Shown here: positions 30,060 to 40,366 of the stretch, piece by piece
Position numbering within the stretch: the first letter of the stretch is position 1
Layout: each line of letters starts with the position of its first letter
From: Pseudomonas frederiksbergensis
GTDB taxonomy: Bacteria; Pseudomonadota; Gammaproteobacteria; Pseudomonadales; Pseudomonadaceae
NCBI RefSeq assembly: GCF_035751725.1
Contig: NZ_CP142104.1
Coordinates: forward strand, 3,782,001 to 3,846,000
Reading direction: 5' to 3'
Length of the DNA stretch: 64,000 nucleotides
Notes under the pieces: model-generated
Databases searched by the model: none
The model's input: the letters and a program-made list of their open reading frames with translations, nothing else
Told to the model about the DNA's origin: nothing
Position numbers and translations under genes: made by a program

Positions 30060-32636
30060 TCAGGAACCGGTTCGCGAGAATGACTGGCCGCTTTCGAGCA
30101 GGTCGGCGAATGCCTGCTTGTCGATGGGCCGGCTGAGGAAATAGCCCTGGACTTCGTGGCACTCATCCGTGCCCAGTGAACCCAACTGCGCCAGGGTTTC
30201 CACGCCCTCCGCCGTGACGGTCAAGCCCATTGCCTTGCCCAGGTTGATGATCGCCTGGACCACCGCCCGGTCGTTACTGCTGTTGCTCATCGAGGCAATG
30301 AAGCGCTTGTCGATCTTGATGCCATCGAACGGGTACGTGCGCAGATAACCGAGGGACGAGTAACCGGTACCAAAGTCGTCCATGTTCAAGCGCACCCCCA
30401 ACTCCTTTAGCGCATTCATCACCTGGAGTGCGCCATCGACGTCGTTCAGCATGACGTTTTCGGTAATCTCCAGTTCGAGGCGACTCGCCGGGAAGTGGGT
30501 TTCGATCAATACCTGGCGCACATCCTCGACGACATCACTGCGCTCGAATTGCGCCGGTGACAGATTGACCGAAACCATCAGCGTTCCCGGCCAGGTCAGC
30601 GCGGTTTCACATGCCTCGCGCAGCACCCAGCGCGAGAGCGGGACGATCAGGTCGGTTTGCTCGGCCAGCGGGATAAAGGCATCGGGGCCCAACAGTCCCT
30701 GGGTTGGATGTTGCCAGCGTACCAGCGACTCGACCGCGACGATCTCCCGACCGTCGACGGTGTAGCGTGGCTGGAAATGCAGGATGAATTCGTTGTTTTT
30801 CACCGCTTGGCGCAGGTCGCTTTCCAGCTGGCGACGATGCTGGATCTGATCGTTCATGTGCGAGGCGAAATAGCACCAGGTCTTCTTGCCCTCGGACTTG
30901 GCCTGGTACAGCGCGATGTCGGCGCAGCGGATCAACTCGCCCGGCAGGTAGCCTTGGCGTCGGCTCACGGCGATGCCGATGCTCGCGCCAATGTGCAAGG
31001 AATGAGACTCGTAGTGGATCGGTTGCTGCAGGCTGTCGATCAGCCGCGTACAGAATCGGTCGATTTCCGAGGTGTGCTCCACGCCGCTGAGCACCACCAC
31101 GAACTCATCCCCTCCCAGGCGCGCCACCAGGTCCTGTTCGCGGGTACTGTCGCGCAGGCGCTGGGCCACTTCCAGCAACACCGCATCGCCCGCCGGATGG
31201 CCCAGCGAATCGTTGATCGGCTTGAAATTGTCCAGGTCCACCATCAGCAGGGCCAATGGCGCGGAATGCTCCTTGGCAATCAACGCGTCGTCCAGATGGC
31301 GCGCCAACTTGTTGCGATTCGGCAGTCCGGTCAACGCATCATGCAGCGACAAATGCTGGACCTGAGCGTGGGCAGCTACCTCATCGGTGATGTCGCTGGC
31401 CGTGCCACGATAGCCCGTCACGGTCGCCTTGTCGTGGATCGGCCGTGCCGACACCCGACAGAATCGCAATTGCCCGGAATGATCTCGGTAAGAGCAACGC
31501 AGGTTGCTGGCGTTCTGTTCTTCGACCAGGTTGCCCAGCCAGGAGGCAATCGGCAACGTATCGCAATACAGCAACTGTTCGATCTCCTGACCCAGCCACT
31601 GCTGGTCGGAGAACCCGGTAACGGTGTTGAAGCGACCCGAAAGGTAGGTGATGCGTTGCTGGCTGTCGATTTCCCATATCCAGTCGGACGCCGCCTCCGC
31701 CACGGCGCGAAAGCGCTCTTCACTGGCCTCAAGCGCCTGTTTCGACCTTTCCAGGCTGTCGTAGCTGGCATCCACCTGTCGAGCCGTGCGCATGGCATAG
31801 CGAAAGAAATAAACGGTGAGCAACGCCAGGATCAGCAGCGCGCCTCCCAACGGTGGCGCGAGCGACCACAGCAGTTGCTGGCCCGGCCGCTCCAGTCGCG
31901 AGACCAGGCTGTAGCCGGTATTGTCCAGCGGCACCGCCGGCTGGTCGGGCGCCAATGTGGCGTCTTCCACGAGGTTCAAGTCGGTCAGGCCGTAGCCCTT
32001 GCCCAGCTTGCGCAGCTTCACCGGTGTCAGTTGGTCGACGAACAGCAGGATCGATGTCCCCTCTGCGTCGACCTGGGGACGTTCGTCGTTGGGCACGATC
32101 ACCGAAGCCGTGACGACAGCCGGCCAGCCCTCGAACAAGGTGTAGCGGATCATCGGCCTCGTCAGGTCGGGTTGCGCCTGGAGCTCGTCCACGAGTTTCT
32201 TCAGCGGCGCGTCCATATAGGCCGCCGCCTCTGCCTGCACATGCTGCCCCCGCACGACGGCATATTTGGTGCGTTCCCGGTCGATGACAAACACACCCTC
32301 GTATTCATCATTGGTGAACAGGGTCTTGCCCATGTTCTGGTCGGCATAGGCCCACTGCACATTGACCTCGGCGTTGAGGTGCTCGTAGGCAGTGGTCCAG
32401 AACGCGTAGCTGGTGATGTAGTTTTTCGAGGCGGTGATGCGATTATCGAGGGCACGCTCGATGTAGAAGCGAGTCTCGTCCACGTCTTGCGCATCCAGCT
32501 TTTGCGCAATATTGAACAGCGCGGCGACGGCTACCAGCACACCCAGGACGAACAGCCCGCCGAGGGCCGCCACCAGGCGACGGGTGATTGGCGTATGACG
32601 GGAGACATCAGGGGGGGTATCGGCAGTGGTATCCAT
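30060..32636 (-). CDS. Membrane GGDEF-EAL protein with CHASE4-like and PAS sensors
   Basis: 858 residues. The first membrane helix is at about 24-46, followed by a periplasmic CHASE4-like domain (about 55-225, ERALDNRITASKNYITSYAF), a second helix near 260-282 and a PAS domain at about 310-425. The GGDEF domain has an intact LGGDEF and an upstream RxxD inhibitory site (REQD five residues before). The EAL domain has ESLVRW in place of EALxRW, with the metal and Lys motifs MDDFGTGYSSL and IKIDKRFI. Likely makes and/or degrades c-di-GMP. It lies near a second c-di-GMP gene at 32839. Confidence 0.92.
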   Translation of the reverse strand: MDTTADTPPDVSRHTPITRRLVAALGGLFVLGVLVAVAALFNIAQKLDAQDVDETRFYIERALDNRITASKNYITSYAFWTTAYEHLNAEVNVQWAYADQNMGKTLFTNDEYEGVFVIDRERTKYAVVRGQHVQAEAAAYMDAPLKKLVDELQAQPDLTRPMIRYTLFEGWPAVVTASVIVPNDERPQVDAEGTSILLFVDQLTPVKLRKLGKGYGLTDLNLVEDATLAPDQPAVPLDNTGYSLVSRLERPGQQLLWSLAPPLGGALLILALLTVYFFRYAMRTARQVDASYDSLERSKQALEASEERFRAVAEAASDWIWEIDSQQRITYLSGRFNTVTGFSDQQWLGQEIEQLLYCDTLPIASWLGNLVEEQNASNLRCSYRDHSGQLRFCRVSARPIHDKATVTGYRGTASDITDEVAAHAQVQHLSLHDALTGLPNRNKLARHLDDALIAKEHSAPLALLMVDLDNFKPINDSLGHPAGDAVLLEVAQRLRDSTREQDLVARLGGDEFVVVLSGVEHTSEIDRFCTRLIDSLQQPIHYESHSLHIGASIGIAVSRRQGYLPGELIRCADIALYQAKSEGKKTWCYFASHMNDQIQHRRQLESDLRQAVKNNEFILHFQPRYTVDGREIVAVESLVRWQHPTQGLLGPDAFIPLAEQTDLIVPLSRWVLREACETALTWPGTLMVSVNLSPAQFERSDVVEDVRQVLIETHFPASRLELEITENVMLNDVDGALQVMNALKELGVRLNMDDFGTGYSSLGYLRTYPFDGIKIDKRFIASMSNSSNDRAVVQAIINLGKAMGLTVTAEGVETLAQLGSLGTDECHEVQGYFLSRPIDKQAFADLLESGQSFSRTGS

Positions 32637-32838
32637 TGACCTGCTCCTATCCTTTCGGCCCGCGGGCTTCGTCGTGCAAGCATCACCGCGTCGAGTGCAT
32701 TCGACCGTTGCGTTTTCCTAACCTTAGCAGCCACCGTCGCGCCAAATGACGGGCCCACAAAATTTGACGAAAGGGCCTACGCCTCGCCTGCATGATGAGC
32801 AATGGACAGTCAGCTGTCGCCGATGATTCCAACGGATC

Positions 32839-34410
32839 TCAACGATCGGAACGTTCCAGCGCATCGAACGCGCCTTCCCGGGACAAGGCCGCGACACAGT
32901 TGCGACCGCTGTGCTTGGCCTGATAAAGCGCCGCATCGGTGCGCTGGATAAACACTTCGGTACTGTCCAGGCTGCTGGGCACGAAGGCATAGCAGCCCAG
33001 GCTGACCGTCAGGTAGCCGGAGGGCGAAGCCGAGTGGGTTATATGCTTGTCGATGACGCTGCGGCGGATCTGCTCGGCCAATGCCATGGCGCCGTGCAGG
33101 TTGGTGTCGGGCAGCAAGACGGCGAATTCCTCCCCGCCGTAACGCACGGCCAGGTCAGCCTTGCGATGGCAGCAGGCCTTGAGCACCTTGGCCACCTCCG
33201 CCAGGCAGTGATCCCCCGCAACATGCCCGTAGGTATCGTTGTAGCGTTTGAAGAAATCGATGTCGAGCATGATCAGGCTCAGGGAGCTGCGCTGGCGGGC
33301 GCCTCGACCGAATTCGATGTCCAGGGCGCGTTCGAACAACCGCCTATTCGCCAGGCCGGTCAGGCTGTCGTGGGTAGCGATCAGCTCCAATGCTTCCTGG
33401 GCCTTGCGCAAATCCGCCTCGATCCGCTCGCTGTTGCGCACCTGGCGCACGAAGACCCAGCCGAACAGACAAACACCCAACACCACCAGGGCCACGATAA
33501 GGCTGGACTGGAAAGCCCTGTCGTACCAGCCCGCCAGGATCGCCTGCTCGGACATCGCGGCGGTCACCACCAACGGATAAGCCTGCAAATGCCGGTGCCC
33601 ATGTAGCCTGACGATACCGTCGGAAGATGGGCGAAGATCCGTATCGCCGGCACCCATGCTGGCGTGCTGGTGCTCGTATACGTACTCATCGGCAAGCGGA
33701 CGACCGATCTGTGCTTCATCGAAAGGCCGGCGCGCCAGCAACGTACCGTCGGATAACGCCAAGGCCATTTCGCCCTGGTCGTCGATATTGAAGCTCTTAA
33801 AGAACTGATCGAAATAGGACATCTTGATGCCCGCCAGCAGCACGCCCTGGAAGTTGCCCTTCGGGTCATTCAATCGACGGGAAACCGGAATGATCCATTC
33901 GCCGTTCTGTCGACTGGGAACCGCTGGGCCAACGTGGGCTATCAACGAGGCGTTCTGCTGGTGGAACTTGAAATAATCGCGGTCTGCGACCCCTGGCCCC
34001 CTGTGCAGGCGTTCGAAAGACGTCACGACCCAGTGGCCGTTCTTGTCGAACAGGAACAGGCCGTGCAGTTGCTCGAGGGACTGCACGCGTCGGGCAAAGA
34101 TCTGGTGCAAGCGTGGACGCGTCGACGGACCGAACCCATCGTCCTGAATCCAGTCCGCAAGGCTGGCAAGTACCAGGTCGGCTTGCAGGAACGTGTCCTG
34201 GGCCTGCTGGGCCATGGCGCGGGTGAGGTTGGCCGAGGCGATGCGCGCCGACTCCACGTCATGGCGACGCGATTGCTCCAGTTGCAGGAAGAGCAAACCA
34301 CAGAGACACAGGCATACGGCTGCAATGAACGCCACCGCGGCCTTGAGCAACGGCAAGCGTTTCAAGGCACCGCCGGGCGCATGGTTCGGATCATGGATGG
34401 GGATAGGCAA
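32839..34410 (-). CDS. Membrane diguanylate cyclase with dCACHE-type sensor
   Basis: About 523 residues if it starts at TTG34410, which has AGGA 6 bases upstream and places the first membrane helix (LLKAAVAFIAAVCLCLCGLL) close to the N-terminus. An extracytoplasmic double-CACHE-like region follows, then a second helix (IVALVVLGVCLFGWVFV) and a GGDEF domain with an intact VRYGGEEFAVLLP. It makes c-di-GMP. The start is uncertain because no ATG lies nearby. No EAL partner domain. Confidence 0.85.
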   Translation of the reverse strand: MPIPIHDPNHAPGGALKRLPLLKAAVAFIAAVCLCLCGLLFLQLEQSRRHDVESARIASANLTRAMAQQAQDTFLQADLVLASLADWIQDDGFGPSTRPRLHQIFARRVQSLEQLHGLFLFDKNGHWVVTSFERLHRGPGVADRDYFKFHQQNASLIAHVGPAVPSRQNGEWIIPVSRRLNDPKGNFQGVLLAGIKMSYFDQFFKSFNIDDQGEMALALSDGTLLARRPFDEAQIGRPLADEYVYEHQHASMGAGDTDLRPSSDGIVRLHGHRHLQAYPLVVTAAMSEQAILAGWYDRAFQSSLIVALVVLGVCLFGWVFVRQVRNSERIEADLRKAQEALELIATHDSLTGLANRRLFERALDIEFGRGARQRSSLSLIMLDIDFFKRYNDTYGHVAGDHCLAEVAKVLKACCHRKADLAVRYGGEEFAVLLPDTNLHGAMALAEQIRRSVIDKHITHSASPSGYLTVSLGCYAFVPSSLDSTEVFIQRTDAALYQAKHSGRNCVAALSREGAFDALERSDR

Positions 34411-34738
34411 GCGAAATCCTGGGGAGGGCAAAGCATGAGCGAATCGCTCAAAAGCCCCCAATAATCGGGAGCTTAGCGCACCGTTTGGGGGGCGGCAATT
34501 TGCCTTTAGGACTAAGTCGATGGATGGCTGAGTGGATCCAAAAACACTCGCATCTTCTGGCCAATATGACGTTGGAAACAGACCTGGCGCGACGTTTGCC
34601 GGAGACCCCTGCACCCATCACACGCTGCCACAGGGCCGGCAATAAAGTTGAACGGCCAAAGCCACGCATGAACTAACAAAGTTCATGGCCCGGCCCGTGC
34701 CTTTGCACTGAATCGGCCAGGGCACAACCTGAACAGCA
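34411..34738. other. Non-coding gap between diguanylate cyclase and mscS-family genes
   Basis: About 330 bases between divergent genes. Short frames exist but none has a good start or a recognisable product. It must hold the two divergent promoters. Confidence 0.5.
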
Positions 34739-35908
34739 ATGGCACAGGTGAACCGACCCATGGATTCAAGCTCCCTCGAAATTTTTACCGACACCCAACT
34801 CCTCGGCATTTCCATCGCCAACTGGTTGCTGGCACTCAGCGTGATGACGGTGAGTTTCATCGTCGCCAGGGCCGGCATCGGTTTCCTGCTCAAGAACGTA
34901 CGGGCCCGGGCACAGAAGCCCGACGCCTACATCAGTCATATCGCGGTGGAGGTGCTGTCCAGCACCAGCAACACCCTGCTGTTGCTGGCCTCGATCCTCA
35001 TCGGCATCGGCGCTCTGGACCTGCCGGAACGTTGGTTGGGCCGGGTCAGCAGCCTGTGGTTCGTGGTGGCCGCCCTACAAGTGGGACTGTGGGCAAACCG
35101 AGCGATCGCCCTGGCGCTGATGCATTATTTTGCGCGCCACAGCCACAGCGATATCCATCAGAAAAGCGCCTTGGCCACCTTGAGCCTATGGGGCGCGAAA
35201 GTGTTCCTGTGGGCGGTGGTATTGCTGGCGATGCTCTCCAACCTTGGCGTGAACATCACGGCGTTCATTGCCAGCCTCGGCGTCGGCGGCATCGCCGTAG
35301 CGCTCGCCGTGCAGAACATTCTCGGCGACCTGTTCGCCTCGCTGTCCATTGCCGTGGACAAACCCTTCGAAGTGGGCGACTTCATCGTGGTCGGTTCGCT
35401 GGCCGGTACCGTGGAACATGTCGGCCTGAAGACCACACGCATCCGCAGCCTGGGGGGCGAACAGATCGTCATGGCCAATGCCGGGATGATCAGCACCACC
35501 ATCCAGAACTACAAGCGCCTGCAGGAGCGCCGAATCGTCTTCGAATTCGCCCTGCCCCAGGAATGCTCGACCGAACAACTTCGGCAAGTGCCTACCATCG
35601 TCGAGAACATCATCAAGGCCCAGGAAAAAACCCGCTTCGACCGCGCGCATTTTCGCGGTTTCGGCGAAAGCACGCTGGAATTCGAAACGGTCTACATCGT
35701 GCTGGACCCCAGCTACAACGTCTACATGGATATCCAGCAGGCAATCAACCTGGGGATGATGGACGAATTCGCCAGGATTGGCGTGCGCTTCGCCATGCCG
35801 TCCCGCGCCGTGCATGTGGCTTCGTTGCCCGAGATGCCGGAGCGAATGACCAGAGGACATGACGCAGCCTCTGGGCAAACGGCTCCGTCATTTCGGGCCC
35901 AACATTGA
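34739..35908 (+). CDS. MscS-family mechanosensitive channel
   Basis: 389 residues, with several N-terminal helices before the MscS core. The pore-lining helix is GVNITAFIASLGVGGIAVALAVQNILGD, and the beta domain starts KPFEVGDFIVVGSLAGTVEHVG. It opens under membrane tension to release solutes on hypo-osmotic shock. Start uncertain: ATG34739 or ATG34760 (MDSSSLEIFTD), neither with a strong ribosome-binding site. Confidence 0.92.
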   Translation: MAQVNRPMDSSSLEIFTDTQLLGISIANWLLALSVMTVSFIVARAGIGFLLKNVRARAQKPDAYISHIAVEVLSSTSNTLLLLASILIGIGALDLPERWLGRVSSLWFVVAALQVGLWANRAIALALMHYFARHSHSDIHQKSALATLSLWGAKVFLWAVVLLAMLSNLGVNITAFIASLGVGGIAVALAVQNILGDLFASLSIAVDKPFEVGDFIVVGSLAGTVEHVGLKTTRIRSLGGEQIVMANAGMISTTIQNYKRLQERRIVFEFALPQECSTEQLRQVPTIVENIIKAQEKTRFDRAHFRGFGESTLEFETVYIVLDPSYNVYMDIQQAINLGMMDEFARIGVRFAMPSRAVHVASLPEMPERMTRGHDAASGQTAPSFRAQH

Positions 35909-36155
35909 TCTGCCGGACCCGCATTGGAGGATCACGTTACAAGTCCTGGGGTGAAGCAAGACGTCACGTCCGATAGCATTCTCCGCCGGTAAGCCAATGG
36001 CGTACATTAGCTATGATTTTTAGAACGCCATGCGAGCAATTGTCTCCCGCTCGGAAGACGTTTCAACTCCGCCACTGCAACCGACATGACCCAGCGCAAA
36101 AGCCTCCCCAGCCCCTTCAGCTAAGCTCAACCCATCACCAAGACAGGGAATCGAC

Positions 36156-36635
36156 ATGAGCAAGGCAGACGAACTCGCGGCAAAGCTGAGGCAGGCCCAA
36201 CGCACGCCGGCCGACACCGACAATTGCGCCGATCTGGCGATCGAACATTGGCCTGGCCAGGTGTACGAGCTGTACCGCCAGGTTGAAAGCTGGCTGGCAC
36301 CGGTTTGTGAGGCGGGCCTGGTCATCCGGCGCAACCCCACCCATGTCTTTGAATGCCATTCCAGCGGTTCAACGTACAACTACGCCATCGACCAACTGTT
36401 GATCGAGGGCAATCATCGCCGCATCTCCCTCGACCCGATCGCCCGTTTCTCCCCCGGTGCCGAGGGATGCATCGAAGTCCATATGAAGGGATCGGAACGC
36501 GGCATCCTGCGCACGGTGGGCGAACATGGCGAGTCGCGTTGGCATCTGCGCCCAACCGGTCAACAGAGGCCTGAACCCGTGACGCTGGATGAAGACACTT
36601 TCCTGTCGCTCATCGAGGAAGGCTTGGGCCTCTAA
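36156..36635 (+). CDS. Conserved-looking hypothetical protein
   Basis: 159 residues, soluble, mixed alpha/beta in appearance, no signal or membrane segment. Middle region ISLDPIARFSPGAEGCIEVH is the most motif-like part. No family recognised. Coding quality (GC-rich third positions, clean start MSKADELAAKL) matches the neighbours. Confidence 0.7.
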   Translation: MSKADELAAKLRQAQRTPADTDNCADLAIEHWPGQVYELYRQVESWLAPVCEAGLVIRRNPTHVFECHSSGSTYNYAIDQLLIEGNHRRISLDPIARFSPGAEGCIEVHMKGSERGILRTVGEHGESRWHLRPTGQQRPEPVTLDEDTFLSLIEEGLGL

Positions 36636-36668
36636 GCGAAAACGGGCGATTCAACGCGTCGCCCAGCC

Positions 36669-36935
36669 TTAGAGTGCAGCCGTTTCAAATGCCGCATCGG
36701 GCCCGCGTTTGGTCGGCGTCCCTGCGGGCTTGCCAACGAGGATCGCCAGGGCATTGTCGATCTCATCGGCGGCCCGCTCTGCGTGTCGGGCATCCGCCCA
36801 GGCCCAGTATTGTTCAGACACCAGCCCACCCACTGCTTGGGCGCATAACGCGTCGCAACTGATGCCCATTTTTCCCGCTGCAGCAATCACGGCCAGGAGC
36901 GCTTGCTCCAAGGGTTGAATTCTTTCGGTAGACAC
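36669..36935 (-). CDS. Hypothetical helical protein
   Basis: 88 residues from a GTG with no clear ribosome-binding site, so the start is uncertain. Amphipathic helices dominate (PLEQALLAVIAAAGKMGIS; DARHAERAADEIDNALAIL). It resembles short Pseudomonas proteins of unknown function. Convergent with the gene at 36156. Confidence 0.5.
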   Translation of the reverse strand: MSTERIQPLEQALLAVIAAAGKMGISCDALCAQAVGGLVSEQYWAWADARHAERAADEIDNALAILVGKPAGTPTKRGPDAAFETAAL

Positions 36936-37020
36936 AACTGACCAACTCGGTGGATAACCAGCCTGAAGCTTACCAAGATATCAATATGCCACCAACCGCA
37001 GGCGCCCAACGGTTCCTCAC

Positions 37021-38244
37021 TCAACCCGTGGTGCCATATGACGTGGGGGCCGATGTTTGTGCCGATTGCCGGTCCGTCGCGCGCGCCGCCAGGACCGTCA
37101 GGACAGCGGCCACAACCAGCACCGCCGCGCTGGTTTCAAAGGTCGCACGATAGCCGCTCACGTCAAACAGAACGCCGCCCACCGTAGCACCTGAAGCGAT
37201 GGCCAATTGAACGATCGCGACCATCAAACCACCCCCTGCCTCGGCATTTTCCGGCAACGTCCTGGCCAGCCAGGTCCACCAGCCCACCGGCGCTGCCGTG
37301 GCCACCAGGCCCCAGAGACCAAGCAGGAGGGCCGTGACGGGAGCGGAACTGCCGAACCCCACCAACCCGAGGGCGATCGCCGCCATCAACAGCGGGATGA
37401 CGATAAGAGTGGGATACAGGCCTTTTTTCAGGAACGCGCCGATCAGGAAGGTGCCAAGCAATCCTGCCAGACCAATCGTCAGCAACATCAGCGAAAGCAG
37501 CGAGACGTCCACTTGGGTCACGCTCTCCAGGAACGGCCGCAGGTAAGTGAATAACATGAACTGGCCCATGAAGAAGGTGCTGACTGCCAACATGCCCAAG
37601 GCAACCGGTGCCCGGGTCATCAGCTTGAACGGATTGCCCGCGCCCCGCTTTGCCTGGCTGGGCATCGAAGGCAGGCTGAACAGCAGCCATGCCAGGGCGA
37701 GCACAGCGACAGGCACGATGCAGCAAAACGCACCACGCCAGCCGATTATCGCGCCGAGGAAGCTGCCCAACGGGGCGGCCACCACCGTGGCCAAGGCATT
37801 GCCGCCGTTGACGATGGCCAGCGCGCGAGGGACTTTGTCCTCCGGCACCAACCGCATGGCCGTCGCCGCCGACAGCGACCAGAAGCCGCCAATCGCAACG
37901 CCGATCAATGCGCGCCCGACCATGAAAACCAGGTAACAGGGCGCGAGCGCCGCCACTGTTCCGGAGATGATCATCAACAACGTCAGCGCCGAAAGCAGCC
38001 ACTTGCGCTCGATTCGCGCCGCAATCGATGCGATGAACAGACTGGTGACCAACGCAAAGGCACCGGAGACGGCGATGCCCTGGCCGGCCTGTCCTTCAGT
38101 GATCTGGAGATCGGCAGCCACCGGTGTCAGCAGGCTGACGGGCATGAATTCCGACGCAACGAGCGCGAAGGCTGCCAACGACATGGCAAGCACAGCGCCC
38201 CACGCAGGCTTGCCCTGTGGTTCTGGTGATGAGGTAGAGGTCAT
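37021..38244 (-). CDS. MFS efflux transporter, NepI-like
   Basis: 407 residues, 12 hydrophobic segments. FALVASEFMPVSLLTPVAADL and GVAIGGFWSLSAATAMRLVP match the NepI branch of DHA1 transporters, known in E. coli as a purine ribonucleoside exporter; substrate here is inference. Divergent from the AraC gene at 38485, which probably controls it. Confidence 0.85.
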   Translation of the reverse strand: MTSTSSPEPQGKPAWGAVLAMSLAAFALVASEFMPVSLLTPVAADLQITEGQAGQGIAVSGAFALVTSLFIASIAARIERKWLLSALTLLMIISGTVAALAPCYLVFMVGRALIGVAIGGFWSLSAATAMRLVPEDKVPRALAIVNGGNALATVVAAPLGSFLGAIIGWRGAFCCIVPVAVLALAWLLFSLPSMPSQAKRGAGNPFKLMTRAPVALGMLAVSTFFMGQFMLFTYLRPFLESVTQVDVSLLSLMLLTIGLAGLLGTFLIGAFLKKGLYPTLIVIPLLMAAIALGLVGFGSSAPVTALLLGLWGLVATAAPVGWWTWLARTLPENAEAGGGLMVAIVQLAIASGATVGGVLFDVSGYRATFETSAAVLVVAAVLTVLAARATDRQSAQTSAPTSYGTTG

Positions 38245-38280
38245 AACAATCCTGAAACTTCTGGAGGGCTCGGAAACCCT

Positions 38281-38307
38281 TGTGGGAGCACGCTTGCTCG
38301 CGATGGC
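38281..38307. repeat. REP singlet
   Basis: TGTGGGAGCACGCTTGCTCG followed by CGATGGC matches the REP unit that forms the doublet at 16239. No inverted partner is seen nearby, so it is a lone copy in the promoter region between divergent genes. Confidence 0.8.
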
Positions 38308-38484
38308 GACGATGACGCCATGAACTGAATCCCACGGGTATTTTCACGAACCGGCTTCGACGGCCGGTAGAACATTTCGCTGGAGTTCTTGCCCGATCCT
38401 GTGAGCCCGCCTGTTGCCCATAGGCAACGCTTCGCTTGGCAAGGTAAGGTTCTGCCGATAGCTCTCAACCCAACAGATATCGAC

Positions 38485-39402
38485 ATGACCACCCAAGACA
38501 GATCGGCCCAACAGAGGCTCGCCAACCTCATCGGTCACCGAACACCGGGCCCGGGCGACTTTGGAACGTCAATGGCAGGCCTTTGTCTGTTCCGCCGCGA
38601 CGCCCCTGCCCCGCCCATGATCTGCATGATCGAGCCAAGCATCGTCCTCGTCGCCCAAGGGGTGAAACAGGTGTGGATTGGCGGCCAGGCGTACGGGTAC
38701 GACACCACGCGCTTTCTCATGACCTCACTGGACATGCCCGCGAACTCCGAGGTGCTGGCGGCCAGCCCGGAACGGCCCTGCCTAGGCCTGGTCATGCGCC
38801 TCGATTTGCGCATGGTGGCGGATCTGGTCGCCCAAGGTTGCGTGGCGCCACGGGTCGAGCGTCCCGTCGGAATTGGTGCGGGAATCGGCACCGCGTCCCA
38901 GGAGTTTCTCGAGCCGTTCGGGCGCCTGCTGGCCCTGCTCGATGAACCCGAAGCGATCCCGGTGCTGGCGCCCCTGATCCAGCGTGAGATCCATTATCGG
39001 TTGTTGATGGGCGACCAGGCCGGGCGGCTCAGGCAGATTGCCTCCGTCGACAGCCAGGGTTACCGGATCGCCAAAGCCATCGACTGGTTGAAACTGAACT
39101 ACACCGGGCCGGTTCGCGTGGACGATCTCGCGGCGCGCGTGCAGATGAGCGCCCCAACCTTCCATCATCACTTCCGCCAGCTCACGGCGATGAGCCCACT
39201 GCAATATCAGAAATGGCTGCGGTTGAACGAAGCAAAGCGCCTGATGCTCAACGAGCACCTGGACGTGGCGAGCGCCGCCTACCAGGTGGGCTATGAAAGC
39301 CCCTCGCAGTTCAGCCGTGAATACAGCCGACTGTTCGGCGCGTCCCCCAAGCGGGACATTGCAGCGGCGCGCAGGCCGGCAGATATCATGAAAACTGACT
39401 GA
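38485..39402 (+). CDS. AraC-family regulator (AraC_N type)
   Basis: 305 residues. The N-terminal AraC_N sensor domain includes MICMIEPSIVLVAQGVKQVW and YDTTRFLMTSLDMPANSEV; the C-terminal double helix-turn-helix ends VASAAYQVGYESPSQFSREY. Start ATG38485 (MTTQDRSAQQR) excludes a 32-codon extension that overlaps the promoter region. Divergent from the NepI-like exporter, its probable target. Confidence 0.88.
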   Translation: MTTQDRSAQQRLANLIGHRTPGPGDFGTSMAGLCLFRRDAPAPPMICMIEPSIVLVAQGVKQVWIGGQAYGYDTTRFLMTSLDMPANSEVLAASPERPCLGLVMRLDLRMVADLVAQGCVAPRVERPVGIGAGIGTASQEFLEPFGRLLALLDEPEAIPVLAPLIQREIHYRLLMGDQAGRLRQIASVDSQGYRIAKAIDWLKLNYTGPVRVDDLAARVQMSAPTFHHHFRQLTAMSPLQYQKWLRLNEAKRLMLNEHLDVASAAYQVGYESPSQFSREYSRLFGASPKRDIAAARRPADIMKTD

Positions 39403-39457
39403 TCTGCGGCGCGCGGGCCCACTGTGGCGAGAAGGACGGGACCCGCTGCAGGGCGCG

Positions 39458-40360
39458 TCATTGAGCTCGCCCGCCTGAAACCGCTTGGTAGTATTGCGCC
39501 ATGTAATCTACAAACACTCGAATCTTGGCCGGCAGGTGTCGGGCGTGAGGATAAAGCGCGTAGTAGTGCCGTTCCCCAAGGGTGTGCTCAGGCAGGATCC
39601 GCACCAACCTCCCCGCCAGCAGGTCATCCTGCACCGTCGCCAAGGTAAACGCAGCAATACCGCCGCCTGCCAGGGCATAAGCGTGCAAGGCAGTGATGGT
39701 GTCTGTATGAAACGTGCCGTGACAGTCCAGGGTGATCGATTCCCCCTCCGCACTGGCGGGCGTCCATTGGTCAGCCGAACCATAGGTCAATAAACGATGG
39801 TCGTTGAGCTCGCCAACGCTGCGAGGCAAACCGCGCTTGAACACGTAGGCCGGCGCCGCGACCAGTACCAGCGGCGAAACACTGAGCAACCGGGCGACCA
39901 GGCTGCTGTCGGCCAAGGGCCCACAGATGCGTAGCGCTACATCGAACCCCTCGGCCACCAGATCGACCAACGGATCGGAGCAAGACAAATCAATCTGGAT
40001 GTCCGGATACCGGGCCTGGAAGGCGGGCAACCAATGCCCCAACTCCAACGTGCCGACCACTAACGGCGCACTGATCCGAAGCAGCCCGGAGGGACGTTCG
40101 TGTTCCAAGGCGACGGCTTGGGACGCGGCATCGACTCGGTCAAGAATATCCACGCACGCTGCGTAGTACCTTTCCCCCGCTGCCGTAAGGCTCATTCGGC
40201 GGGTATTGCGATTAATCAGGCGCACGCCCAGCGCGGACTCCAACTGTTGCAAGTGCCGGGACACTGACGAATGCGTGGTGTCGAGCCGCTCGGCCGCGGC
40301 TGAAAAACCTTGGGCTTCAGCGATGCAGCGAAACACGCGCATGGCGAGCATCTGATTCAT
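39458..40360 (-). CDS. LysR-family transcriptional regulator
   Basis: 300 residues. The helix-turn-helix lies in the first 60 (RVFRCIAEAQGFSAAAERLD, SSVSRHLQQLESALGVRLI) and the effector domain follows (GLLRISAPLVVGTLELGHWL). Belongs to the large CrgA/DsdC-like branch. It starts 6 bases after the stop of the isochorismatase-like hydrolase and is on the same strand, so the two may be co-transcribed. Confidence 0.88.
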   Translation of the reverse strand: MNQMLAMRVFRCIAEAQGFSAAAERLDTTHSSVSRHLQQLESALGVRLINRNTRRMSLTAAGERYYAACVDILDRVDAASQAVALEHERPSGLLRISAPLVVGTLELGHWLPAFQARYPDIQIDLSCSDPLVDLVAEGFDVALRICGPLADSSLVARLLSVSPLVLVAAPAYVFKRGLPRSVGELNDHRLLTYGSADQWTPASAEGESITLDCHGTFHTDTITALHAYALAGGGIAAFTLATVQDDLLAGRLVRILPEHTLGERHYYALYPHARHLPAKIRVFVDYMAQYYQAVSGGRAQ

Positions 40361-40366
40361 AGGGGC

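Noticed and set aside
30657..32639. 660-codon plus-strand frame
   Set aside because: Antisense to the GGDEF-EAL gene. No family features.
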